DNA of 64,000 nucleotides from Desulfitobacterium_A nosdiversum (GTDB lineage Bacteria > Bacillota > Desulfitobacteriia > Desulfitobacteriales > Desulfitobacteriaceae). Both the position numbers and the translations under genes were made by a program. Positions 8,079 to 16,139 of this stretch are shown here, piece after piece. Location of the stretch: NCBI RefSeq assembly GCF_049860565.1, contig NZ_CP172056.1:186001-250000 (forward strand), in the 5' to 3' direction. The notes beneath the pieces were generated by a model. The model did not search any database. It was not told the origin of the DNA and saw only the letters and a list, made by a program, of their open reading frames with translations. Position 1 is the first letter of the stretch; the number at the start of each line of letters is the position of its first letter.

Positions 8079-8214
8079 GAGATGGGGTTCCCCTTTACCA
8101 GTTCACTTTTTATCTAGTATAGCAGCGCTTCCACAAGATTTAACAGAAGAGGAATTAAAAGCTTTAATCAGTAATATTGAATTCTTAAGATGTAAACCCA
8201 AAATAAAAAATTAG
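8079..8214 (+). pseudogene. 3' end of a lost gene
   Basis: A plus-strand frame open from 8079 ends with AALPQDLTEEELKALISNIE then FLRCKPKIKN and a TAG at 8212-8214. The sequence looks like an amphipathic C-terminal helix, as seen at the ends of some HTH regulators, but there is no start codon and too little for a family call. With the fragment at 7833-8046 it accounts for the region between the IS and ietS; nothing else is seen there. Confidence 0.35.
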
Positions 8215-8239
8215 AAGCCAATCATCTAGACTGGCTTCT
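8213..8239 (-). terminator. intrinsic terminator of ietAS
   Basis: AGAAGCCA/TGGCTTCT arms with a 11-nt loop lie 4 bp after the ietS stop, followed on the minus strand by TAATTTTTTATTTT. Confidence 0.8.
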
Positions 8240-8243
8240 TCTA

Positions 8244-10457
8244 TTATCGCACTGCGACTCTTACCTTATTAATTGGCTGGAATCTTCCGGCTGTTTCTCT
8301 CACAATTGCTGAGTAGATATCATTTTCCTGGGTTAAATCCTCAACGGTGATTACCAGAGCATAAGGGATTTCATCATCGTTTTCTATTCCCCATCGGGTG
8401 AATAATTCAAGCCACACTTCCCAACTACCTGCAGAAAATACAGAATATGTATTTGAGAAATGATAACATGTATCCCACTTATTCATATTGTCACTGACTT
8501 TCGGATTAGCGCTAACATTCTTGCCGTTTTTATCCAACTTGTGTATAGAAGCACGAATGTAGGCACCTAAATAATCGCTTCCTTTTGTCTTGTCAATTGG
8601 CGGATCAGTGATACACGTAATTGTCACTCTTGTTGTGTTATTTCCACTAGCTTTGGCTTGTATAGTAGGCACATGGAATTTAACGCGTTGCTTTGTGAGT
8701 CTATTTAACTTTCCCGTTCTAAGAAACGAAACTTTATGAGGTGAAGAAAATTTGCTAATATGAGGCGCTGAAATACCTCTACCATATAAATTCCCAATAT
8801 AGTCTGCTTCTTCCTGTGTCATTTTTTTCGTATCCCAAAGCTGTTGAGCTCCATTATATAACAGCGCTTGAGCCAAGAAGATATCGTTCTCAGGAACTAT
8901 CGAAGCTAACTCAGCCAGATCTCCAGCTACGACTGGAGCAGTATAGCTAGTCCCACAATCAGAAAAAAGACCGCCGCCTGGAACTAGTATAATCGAGAAA
9001 GGATCCCTTGGGACGCTTGTATCAGAATACTGTGTTGCCCCGTAAGTAACTAAATCCGGCTTGTAAAATCCTGCGAATCCAGGACCAATCCTTGAATAAG
9101 GTGCAATATCATTGACTTTACTTACACTGGGTTCGTGTTGCGTTCCTACTATTGAACCAACTGTAATACCCAACATTGCATCCGCTGGCTCTGCTATTCT
9201 AATTTCATCATCTTCCAATATCTCTTCAAGCGTTGAGCAGCTTGCTACAAGGCTATGATTTCCAGCTGAAATAACAAATTTCACTTTGTATCTTGACATT
9301 AAAACATCCAACTCATATCCCAAGATGCTTAGTTCGTCCCCCTCTATGGGTTTTTTTATATTGGAAGATAAGTTAAATATTTTTGTAATAGAAGCAAAGT
9401 TCTTTACAGCTTCTCTTATTCTTTCAACCATCACATCTTGTGCGTTATTTGACTGATCGTAGATCTTACAGTCGATAACCTTAGCTCTAGGTACAAGATA
9501 TTCATTAGTTAACTGCAACCCTATATGTGAAAATACAACTTTGCTTGCCACACCTGTACCATGATAATGTCTAAACCCATTACAATTGGGCGCTTCCCAG
9601 TGGATAGGAACTAATTGCTCTAGCTCCGGAGGGAATTCAATTCCCGTATCCAGCACAGCTACTACAGGTAAAGAATCAATATCCACATCTGGATCTATAT
9701 TTAGAGCAGAACTAAAAGGATTCAGTGCACTTGGAGTCATAATCTGAAAAAATGTAGTTTGCTCAATTCGATAGATCGCGCCATCGTTTGCCAAATTGTT
9801 AATACTTGACATAGGAACTAAAGCTCTTATAACCGCTGTTCCATCGGATAATTGATAAGGCTCTCTCTGTAACTTTCCTTCGATTTGTCGAATCTTTTCT
9901 CCCAGTTTTATTACAGCTTTAGATTGAATTTCTTTGTCAAGATGGGGAATAAACATCATTTGGATATCAATTGTAAGTACGTCTTTCTGCTGTTCTAAAT
10001 AATGCTTCAGGGATGTCGCTTGTTTTTCCTCTGCTGAATAGAGCTCAAACCCTTCAATATATTGATAGCCCTTTAATTTGTCCTGATCTTTATAGGTTCC
10101 GACACGACCTCTAAGCCTTTGAAACATTGACTTACTGGAAGTTACAATAGCATGACGGCTGTCTTTTACCGCATTGATTTTCATACCTTCATTTTCAATA
10201 AATTTCTGTTGTCCTGCTACAGTTTCACCTTCCGGAAGTACAAGTTTAAAAACCATAATATCTTCTTCACTTAAAGAATCGCCTGACTTCAACTTATCAT
10301 AGGCAGACATGATTTCCATAAGTCCCTGCGATAATTTAGAGCCATGTTCAGTATGATCCAGCCCTCTGTCTTCAGGAATATTCATGGGTTTCTTAGGAAC
10401 TTCTTCAACTTCCTCAAATGGAATCCACAAGTGTTGTTTCTGATCTTCATTACTCAT
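8244..10457 (-). CDS. ietS: subtilisin-like serine protease of an IetAS-type system
   Basis: 737 aa. It has an S8 (subtilase) catalytic domain from about residue 265 to 540: Asp in VVAVLDTGIEFPPELE, His in FRHYHGTGVASKV, oxyanion Asn in KFVISAGNHSLV and Ser in DCGTSYTAPVVAGDLAEL, all present. The N-terminal 260 residues and C-terminal 190 residues are unassigned, and no signal peptide is visible, so it is cytoplasmic. ATPase/subtilase pairs of this layout are known as IetAS, first described as a plasmid-stability toxin-antitoxin pair on pTiC58 and later reported as antiphage. The start lies inside the 3' end of the ATPase gene (8-bp overlap) behind GGGGGG. By analogy the protease is the toxic effector. 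Confidence 0.8.
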   Translation of the reverse strand: MSNEDQKQHLWIPFEEVEEVPKKPMNIPEDRGLDHTEHGSKLSQGLMEIMSAYDKLKSGDSLSEEDIMVFKLVLPEGETVAGQQKFIENEGMKINAVKDSRHAIVTSSKSMFQRLRGRVGTYKDQDKLKGYQYIEGFELYSAEEKQATSLKHYLEQQKDVLTIDIQMMFIPHLDKEIQSKAVIKLGEKIRQIEGKLQREPYQLSDGTAVIRALVPMSSINNLANDGAIYRIEQTTFFQIMTPSALNPFSSALNIDPDVDIDSLPVVAVLDTGIEFPPELEQLVPIHWEAPNCNGFRHYHGTGVASKVVFSHIGLQLTNEYLVPRAKVIDCKIYDQSNNAQDVMVERIREAVKNFASITKIFNLSSNIKKPIEGDELSILGYELDVLMSRYKVKFVISAGNHSLVASCSTLEEILEDDEIRIAEPADAMLGITVGSIVGTQHEPSVSKVNDIAPYSRIGPGFAGFYKPDLVTYGATQYSDTSVPRDPFSIILVPGGGLFSDCGTSYTAPVVAGDLAELASIVPENDIFLAQALLYNGAQQLWDTKKMTQEEADYIGNLYGRGISAPHISKFSSPHKVSFLRTGKLNRLTKQRVKFHVPTIQAKASGNNTTRVTITCITDPPIDKTKGSDYLGAYIRASIHKLDKNGKNVSANPKVSDNMNKWDTCYHFSNTYSVFSAGSWEVWLELFTRWGIENDDEIPYALVITVEDLTQENDIYSAIVRETAGRFQPINKVRVAVR

Positions 10458-11595
10458 CTATTTGTTCCCCCCTATACTTTTTAATTCTGTAATCTAATGT
10501 GGAATGCGTGACACCAATCGCTTTTGCTAACGTTCTAAGTGAAACCCCTTTATTATTCATATCACTAAGTAATTTCATAGCATCATCATTGCTACCTGAA
10601 TACATCGTTTGCTGCTGTATAAAAATTGCTATGATGTCTTCAGTTTTTAACTCTTTATTAATATAGTATTTTTTGGCTGCAGACTTTGTAAGTTCTTTGA
10701 TTTGAGCACCATTTAAGCCTTCAGTAATTTTTGCTAAGTTTTCATAATCAAGAAATTCATCAATTGTATATTCTTTAATCCACTTTTGAAGTAAAGTTAA
10801 CCGTTGCACTTCATTCGGTAATTCCATAGTGATTGTCAGATTAAATCTTCTCCATATTGCAGAATCAAGTAAATGCTCATGATTTGTGGCAGCTATTAGC
10901 AACACATTGCTCGGCATATTGTCGAAATTTTGCAACAAAGTAGTGACTACGCGTTTTAACTCACCTAGCTCATTTGAGTCATCTCTCTTTTTTGCTATTG
11001 CATCAAACTCGTCTAAAAATAAAATAATTCTCTGATTTCGTACAGAGTCGAACACTTTTCGCAAATTGGTACTGGTTTGGCCTAAATACGATGATACTAG
11101 GCCATCTAGCCTAACATATGCAATTGGCAAACCCAGAGCTTCACCTATGGCATATGCGGTCATCGTTTTTCCACAACCAGGAGGTCCACACAACAACAAC
11201 CTATTTGATGGTTCAATATTATGTTTATTTAAAGCATCAGCATTTTTTTGTTCTTCAATCAACTGCTCTAATGCACTTTTCTGGCTTTCTGGTAAGATTA
11301 CATCCTCTAATATTACGTTTGAGTGAACAATTTCGTACAACTCCAACAGACTATCTTTATCTCTCGGAGCAAATCCTTGTACTGCTTGAGGCGCAAAACT
11401 AGCTGAACTTACATAAAATTCAGGCTCTGATTTATTCTTTTGCTTTGTTTCATATGCCTTTCTTAATCGAGTGGCCAAAGGAACATTGCCCTTCTTCTCT
11501 TCATCTTTTATTAATTCATAAACAGCATCTGAGAATTTACTCTCATCGCCGGTACAATGAGAAACTATTAGATTCTCAATCAAATTAGCTTTCAT
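10450..11595 (-). CDS. ietA: AAA+ ATPase of an IetAS-type system, with C-terminal HTH
   Basis: 381 aa. The N-terminal 120 residues are helical and charged. The AAA+ core has Walker A in LLLCGPPGCGKTMTAY (about 133-148), Walker B in RIILFLDEFDAIAKKRDD, sensor 1 in LLIAATNHEHLLDS and an arginine-finger region AIWRRFNLT. The last 40 residues (KGVSLRTLAKAIGVTHSTLD) form a helix-turn-helix, which suggests DNA binding or self-regulation in addition to ATPase work. In characterised IetAS pairs the ATPase restrains or directs the protease. It is first in the operon, behind a strong promoter flanked by CGTAC repeats. Confidence 0.82.
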   Translation of the reverse strand: MKANLIENLIVSHCTGDESKFSDAVYELIKDEEKKGNVPLATRLRKAYETKQKNKSEPEFYVSSASFAPQAVQGFAPRDKDSLLELYEIVHSNVILEDVILPESQKSALEQLIEEQKNADALNKHNIEPSNRLLLCGPPGCGKTMTAYAIGEALGLPIAYVRLDGLVSSYLGQTSTNLRKVFDSVRNQRIILFLDEFDAIAKKRDDSNELGELKRVVTTLLQNFDNMPSNVLLIAATNHEHLLDSAIWRRFNLTITMELPNEVQRLTLLQKWIKEYTIDEFLDYENLAKITEGLNGAQIKELTKSAAKKYYINKELKTEDIIAIFIQQQTMYSGSNDDAMKLLSDMNNKGVSLRTLAKAIGVTHSTLDYRIKKYRGEQIDE

Positions 11596-11616
11596 ATTAT
11601 TTCGCTCCTATATAAT

Positions 11617-11694
11617 CGTACTTATTCGTACAGATACAATATAATTCTAATTTATGTTCATATGAATGTCAATAATTTTCGTACACTATCGTAC
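11617..11694 (-). promoter_or_regulatory. ietAS promoter flanked by two pairs of CGTAC repeats
   Basis: On the minus strand TTGACA (11667-11672) and TAGAAT (11644-11649) are 17 bp apart, a strong sigma-A promoter. CGTAC occurs at 11617 and 11627, and again at 11680 and 11690. Each pair has a 10-bp period, and the pairs are 63 bp apart (about six turns), one on each side of the promoter. This is the layout of an operator bound on one DNA face with looping or cooperative repression. Confidence 0.65.
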
Positions 11695-11766
11695 GCTTAA
11701 CAAAAAACGGAAAAAGATCCCTATAACTCAGGAGCCATAAAACTTAAGGCGGATTCAAATTTCAAG

Positions 11767-11971
11767 TTATTTAAAAGCTCTCAGTTTTTTCAATTCGTCT
11801 GCTACGCATGTGATACCTTTTCCCATCTTTTCATGAGTGGGTCCCATTCTCTAAATTATATTTTGCCTCTTTGTCATTCTAGCTCACAAGGTTTAATTCC
11901 TTTGTCCAGCCTTTCGTCGATTCAGAGAACATACCGAGACTTTCTTTAATTTCATATATTATTTTAGCCAT
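11767..11971 (-). pseudogene. broken YdbC/PC4-family single-stranded-DNA-binding protein
   Basis: ATG at 11971 follows GGAGGAG. The reading MAKIIYEIKESLG, then STKGWTKELNLVS, stops at a TAG where the family has Trp (next residues NDKEAKYN). After a frameshift the C-terminus is clear: GPTHEKMGKGITCVADELKK, ending RAFK at 11767. These blocks match the small YdbC (bacterial PC4-like) family of about 70 aa. One nonsense codon and one frameshift mean it is not expressed as a normal protein. The flanking noncoding DNA at 11695-11766 and 11972-12114 shows nothing else. Confidence 0.7.
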
Positions 11972-12114
11972 ACATCTCCTCCATGATTTTATCGACTTTC
12001 ATTTTGGCGCAACAGTACAAAAACTATTACTTAGCAAAATGTAGAAGTTCAAATTTACATCCTTTTCTAAAAATCCCTCCTAAAATATCAGTGTAATTTC
12101 TTTAATTCATCAAA

Positions 12115-12154
12115 AAAGCAGGTATTAGCACTTAAATCGTCTAACACCTGCTTT
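12115..12154 (-). terminator. intrinsic terminator of glmS
   Basis: AAAGCAGGT-N-TTAG pairs with CTAA-N-ACCTGCTTT over about 13 bp; on the minus strand a T-run follows. It lies 100 bp after the glmS stop, with no gene between. Confidence 0.75.
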
Positions 12155-12253
12155 ATATTTGTTATGACAAAACTAATTTCTATTTGATAAAACTCTTTTC
12201 ATCTTGTAAAACTATATTTCAAGATACCAATAAAGATTAACTTAATAGAAGAC

Positions 12254-14077
12254 TTATTCCACAGTCACTGATTTTGCCAAATTCCTTGGTTTATCCACGT
12301 CACACCCTCTAGCCACAGATACATAATACGCTAAGAGCTGCAACGGAATTACAGTGAGAATAGGAGCAAGCTCAGATACGGTCTTTGGTAAATAGATCAC
12401 ATGATCGACCGATTTCGCCAGATCTGTGTTGCCTTCGAAGGTAATCCCGATGACCTTTGCATCCCGAGCTTTAACTTCTTTAATATTTGAAACGGTTTTT
12501 TCGTAGACATCCATTTGCGTCGCGAGAGCAATAACAGGCGTTTGCTCGGTAATCAAAGCCAGCGTTCCATGTTTCAACTCTCCTGCTGCATACGCTTCGG
12601 CATGAATATACGAGATTTCCTTCAATTTCAGAGAACCTTCCATCGCTACATTCCAGTCGAGACTCCGACCGATAAAGAAGGTATCTTCCACTTTAACAAA
12701 GGACTGAGCAAAATCTTTAATATTCTCGGCTTGATCCAGCAATTTTTGAGCTTGAGCCGGAATCTCTTTCAAAGCCGCAATCACTTTGCCGATCTGCTCG
12801 GGTGCCATAGTTCCGCGGGTTTGAGCCAGGTATAACCCAAGTAAAACCATTCCTTCAAGCTGGGTGGTATAGGCTTTTGTCGAAGCCACCGCGATTTCAG
12901 GACCAGCCCAGGTATAAATAACATCATGCGCTTCACGGGAAACTGAGCTGCCGACAACATTCGTAACTGCCACAACACGAGCACCCAACTTCTTCGCTTC
13001 ACGAAGCGCTGCCAAGGTATCCGCCGTCTCACCGGACTGACTGATCACTACAACTAAGGTATGTTCGTCAATCAGGGGTGAACGATAACGGAATTCAGAA
13101 GCGATATCTACTTCTACAGGTACACGAACCCAGTGCTCGATCAGTGTTTTACCGACAAGTCCTGCATGCCAAGCCGTTCCGCAGGCCACAATAAAAACTT
13201 TACGGATGTCCTTAACTTCCTCCGGCGTTAAATTTACTTCCTGCAGAATAACTTTTTGCTCATCCAGGCGGCCTGTCATTGTGTCTTTTAGGGCTTTTGG
13301 CTGCTCAAAAATTTCCTTAAGCATAAAGTGGTCATAGCCCCCTTTTTCGGCAGCTACTGCATCCCACTTCACTTCATAAACCTCTTTGGATCTGGGGTTG
13401 CCTTTAAAGTCGGTCACTGTAACACCATCTCTTGTAAGAACGACCATCTCGCCGTCTTCAAGGATATAGGTTTTACGGGTATAGTTCAAAATCGCAGGAA
13501 TATCACTGGCAACAAAGAACTCTCCCTCACCTAATCCAACAACCATCGGACTGTCTTTACGGGCGGCGACAATGCGAGAGGGGTCCCGACGGCTCATCAC
13601 AACAATTGCAAAGGAACCGCGAATCTTTTCTAAAACCTTACGGACAGCTGCCTCAAGGTTGCCTTCATAGTAATAACTGACTAAGTGGGGCAGGACTTCG
13701 GTATCCGTTTCGGAAATAAATTCATGGCCTTGCTCGATTAACCATTCTTTTAATTCCATATAGTTCTCGATAATACCATTATGAACAACAGCGAACTGCT
13801 CTTCCGTGTCTAAGTGCGGATGGGAATTCAAATCCGATGGACGTCCATGGGTCGCCCAACGCGTATGTCCGATTCCAATACCGGATTGAGGATAATCCTG
13901 ACCCAGTTTATTTTCCAAAGCAGCTAACTTTCCTACCGTTTTGCAGGTTGAGATTCCTGTTTCGTCCAAAACAGCAATCCCGGCGGAGTCATAACCCCGA
14001 TACTCCAGTTTTTCCAGACCTGCTAAAAGAACAGGTACGGCCGGGCGTTTTCCAATATAACCAACAATTCCACACAT
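12254..14077 (-). CDS. glmS: glutamine-fructose-6-phosphate aminotransferase (isomerising)
   Basis: 607 aa when started at ATG 14077, which gives MCGIVGYIG with the catalytic Cys exposed as residue 2; an upstream in-frame start would bury it and is rejected. The N-terminal class II glutaminase domain (to about 230) is followed by two SIS domains (for example VVVISQSGETADT and FIGRSLDWNVAMEGSLKLKE), ending DKPRNLAKSVTVE. It makes glucosamine-6-phosphate for peptidoglycan. The leader holds a glmS ribozyme, so expression should fall when GlcN6P is high. It lies downstream of glmM, on the same strand. Confidence 0.97.
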   Translation of the reverse strand: MCGIVGYIGKRPAVPVLLAGLEKLEYRGYDSAGIAVLDETGISTCKTVGKLAALENKLGQDYPQSGIGIGHTRWATHGRPSDLNSHPHLDTEEQFAVVHNGIIENYMELKEWLIEQGHEFISETDTEVLPHLVSYYYEGNLEAAVRKVLEKIRGSFAIVVMSRRDPSRIVAARKDSPMVVGLGEGEFFVASDIPAILNYTRKTYILEDGEMVVLTRDGVTVTDFKGNPRSKEVYEVKWDAVAAEKGGYDHFMLKEIFEQPKALKDTMTGRLDEQKVILQEVNLTPEEVKDIRKVFIVACGTAWHAGLVGKTLIEHWVRVPVEVDIASEFRYRSPLIDEHTLVVVISQSGETADTLAALREAKKLGARVVAVTNVVGSSVSREAHDVIYTWAGPEIAVASTKAYTTQLEGMVLLGLYLAQTRGTMAPEQIGKVIAALKEIPAQAQKLLDQAENIKDFAQSFVKVEDTFFIGRSLDWNVAMEGSLKLKEISYIHAEAYAAGELKHGTLALITEQTPVIALATQMDVYEKTVSNIKEVKARDAKVIGITFEGNTDLAKSVDHVIYLPKTVSELAPILTVIPLQLLAYYVSVARGCDVDKPRNLAKSVTVE

Positions 14078-14128
14078 GAATTCTTTTCTCTCCTTTCGTT
14101 CAACAGAACATAAAAAATATACAAAAAA

Positions 14129-14164
14129 AGCCACCTTCTAGGCGACTTAGAAAAAATCCTGGCT
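14129..14164 (-). terminator. terminator-like hairpin between the glmS ribozyme and glmS
   Basis: On the minus strand AGCCA/TGGCT and TTCTA/TAGAA arms form a two-part stem followed immediately by seven T residues. It lies about 50 nt before the glmS ATG and after the ribozyme core. It may give extra transcriptional control or 3' processing of the leader. Confidence 0.45.
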
Positions 14165-14184
14165 ATAACTAACCAAGGGAACGG

Positions 14185-14350
14185 AAAATATACCTACCCC
14201 TTGTTTTGAAACTTACGTTTTGTCCTGCAGATTACTCCACAGTTTTGTCATAAGTCTACGGTGCCAAACCACCGAGAGGGAACCCGCCGAAACTTTCGAT
14301 AACCCTCTTCCTCGTCAACCGTATTTAAAATCGTATACGGTCCAGGCGCT
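14185..14350 (-). ncRNA. glmS ribozyme/riboswitch
   Basis: The minus strand begins AAGCGCC at the cleavage site near 14350, followed by the diagnostic core GTTGACGAGGAAGAGGG, then TTATCGAAAGTTTCGGCGGG and CCCTCTCGG, matching the conserved core of known glmS ribozymes (GACGAGG, TATCGA, TTCGGCGG). The 3' P3/P4 region extends through GGACAAAACGTAAG. It cleaves its own mRNA when bound to glucosamine-6-phosphate. Position, orientation and the gene downstream all agree. Confidence 0.93.
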
Positions 14351-14439
14351 TATAATACTGCCAAAAATTTTTTCTAACGCATAGAACAATCAATTAGTTA
14401 ATCCTTTAAAACCCACCTCCTATATTTTTAATATAAATA

Positions 14440-14533
14440 GGTTCGTGTACCTCACACCCTATTCTATGCCCCCAACACCTATTTGTGTTATTCGCCAGAC
14501 AAAGAATAACGCGAACATACACGAACCATTATA
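14440..14533 (-). promoter_or_regulatory. inverted-repeat element and possible promoter upstream of the glmS ribozyme
   Basis: GGTTCGTGTA (14440-14449) and TACACGAACC (14518-14527) are perfect 10-bp arms, with a second nested pair GTTATTC (14487-14493)/GAATAAC (14504-14510). A TATAAT (minus strand, 14528-14533) directly abuts the outer arm; its -35 is weak. The dyad could be an RNA hairpin in a glmM-glmS transcript or an operator at the start site. A Shine-Dalgarno-like AGGAGGTGGG follows at about 14411-14420 without a convincing start codon. Confidence 0.4.
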
Positions 14534-14619
14534 CGCGATTTTTATAAAATAGCTACACCAATTTTTTACATAACTGAATTTCAGAATGATTTGGCTTCTT
14601 CTGTCAACCGATTTTAAAC

Positions 14620-15954
14620 TTAAAGGTTTTGATTGATCACATCAATCACGGATTGAGCCAATACTTTGAGCTGGTTTTGATCCTGCCCCTCAACCATGAC
14701 GCGCACAAGCGGTTCAGTCCCCGAAGGCCGAACAAGAATCCGTCCGCTGTCTCCTAAGATTTTTTTAACTTCTTCAACTTTCTTTAGAACCTCAGGATGA
14801 TTCATGGATTTTTCTTTATTTTGAACGCGAGCATTGATTAGAACTTGAGGCAACCGTTGCATTTGGGCAGCCAAAGCAGATAGAGATTTTCCCTGTTCTT
14901 TCATAACAGACAGAAGCTGAAGCGCTGTCAGCAATCCATCTCCGGTTGTATTATGCTCGAGGAAAATGATATGACCGGATTGTTCTCCGCCCAGCTTAGC
15001 GCCGGTTCTTAAGAGTTCCTCCATAACATAACGGTCACCGACTTGGGTCTCAAAGATCTGGATACCCGCATTTTTAAGTGCAATATGCAAACCAAGGTTA
15101 CTCATTACCGTAACGACAAGCGCATTTTTCGCTAATTTTCCTTTTGCTTTAAGAGCTAAAGCACAGATAACCATGATAAAGTCACCATCGACGACTCTGC
15201 CATTTTCGTCAACTGCAATCAGGCGGTCCGCATCTCCATCATTGGCGAGACCTAAATCAGCTTTATGCTCAAGTACAGCCTTTTGCAAGGTCTCAGGGTG
15301 AGTTGAGCCGCACGCTGCATTAATATTAACACCGTCCGGTTGATTACAAATCGGAATAACCTCTATGCCCAGCTCTTTTAAAAGCTTAGGTCCTACATGG
15401 GAAGCAGCCCCATTGGCTGTATCTAAGACAACCTTAAGCCCGTCAAGACGTCCGACTGTATTCTTAAGGAAATTCATATAACGCCGTTCAGCATCATGGA
15501 TTTCAATTACCCGGCCGACTTCTCCGCCGATTGGAGCTTCCCAAGGCTTTTCCTCGCTCAGGAGAATTCCTTCAATTTCATCTTCAATTGCATCCGGCAA
15601 TTTATAGCCTGTAGAAGAGAAGAATTTAATTCCATTATCTTGAACTGGATTATGCGAAGCAGAAATAACAACCCCTGCGCTAACATCTAAAGTCCGGGTT
15701 AAAAATGCGATCCCCGGTGTGGGTAAAACACCTACACGCAATACATCCGCTCCTACCGAACAAATTCCTGCAATCAGTGCCGCCTCTAACATATCTCCGG
15801 AAATTCGAGTATCTTTACCAATAATAATTCGCGGATGAGGATGTTCTTTGCTTAAAACATAAGCTCCTGCCTGGCCCAAATGAAAAGCCAAGTTCGGTGT
15901 CAACCCTTTATTTGCTACACCACGAACACCATCAGTTCCAAATAATTTACCCAA
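14620..15954 (-). CDS. glmM: phosphoglucosamine mutase
   Basis: 444 aa, standard length. It starts (TTG at 15954, after GGAAGGGG) MGKLFGTDGVRGVANKGLTP. The catalytic phosphoserine loop is VVISASHNPVQDNGIKFF near residue 100, the metal loop is GLANDGDADRLIAVD, the sugar loop is GGEQSGHII and the phosphate loop is LVRPSGTEPLVRVM; all are intact. It converts GlcN-6-P to GlcN-1-P for UDP-GlcNAc. In many Firmicutes glmM follows cdaA-cdaR, and GlmM can inhibit CdaA. Here a flavoprotein gene sits between them. Confidence 0.97.
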   Translation of the reverse strand: MGKLFGTDGVRGVANKGLTPNLAFHLGQAGAYVLSKEHPHPRIIIGKDTRISGDMLEAALIAGICSVGADVLRVGVLPTPGIAFLTRTLDVSAGVVISASHNPVQDNGIKFFSSTGYKLPDAIEDEIEGILLSEEKPWEAPIGGEVGRVIEIHDAERRYMNFLKNTVGRLDGLKVVLDTANGAASHVGPKLLKELGIEVIPICNQPDGVNINAACGSTHPETLQKAVLEHKADLGLANDGDADRLIAVDENGRVVDGDFIMVICALALKAKGKLAKNALVVTVMSNLGLHIALKNAGIQIFETQVGDRYVMEELLRTGAKLGGEQSGHIIFLEHNTTGDGLLTALQLLSVMKEQGKSLSALAAQMQRLPQVLINARVQNKEKSMNHPEVLKKVEEVKKILGDSGRILVRPSGTEPLVRVMVEGQDQNQLKVLAQSVIDVINQNL

Positions 15955-16139
15955 GGTTAATCCCCTTCCTGGTTAGTAATTTATAATCTAAACTTTTTCC
16001 CAAATACTCATTCATGTTCAATATTCTACACGCATATTCGTTCTTCGGCAATCTGAGTTTATCCTATTTAGCCCTAAAAAAGCATAAAAAAAACTTGTTC
16101 AGATTGGCTTTAGGTCAGCTGAAGTTTAGGCGGCATCGA

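Noticed and set aside
11767..11971. TAG read as pyrrolysine in the YdbC-like gene
   Set aside because: A frameshift follows the TAG in the same short gene and the TAG replaces a conserved Trp, so decay is the simpler explanation.
13997..14134. Longer N-terminus for GlmS from 14134
   Set aside because: It would place residues before the catalytic Cys, which must be the first residue after Met removal.
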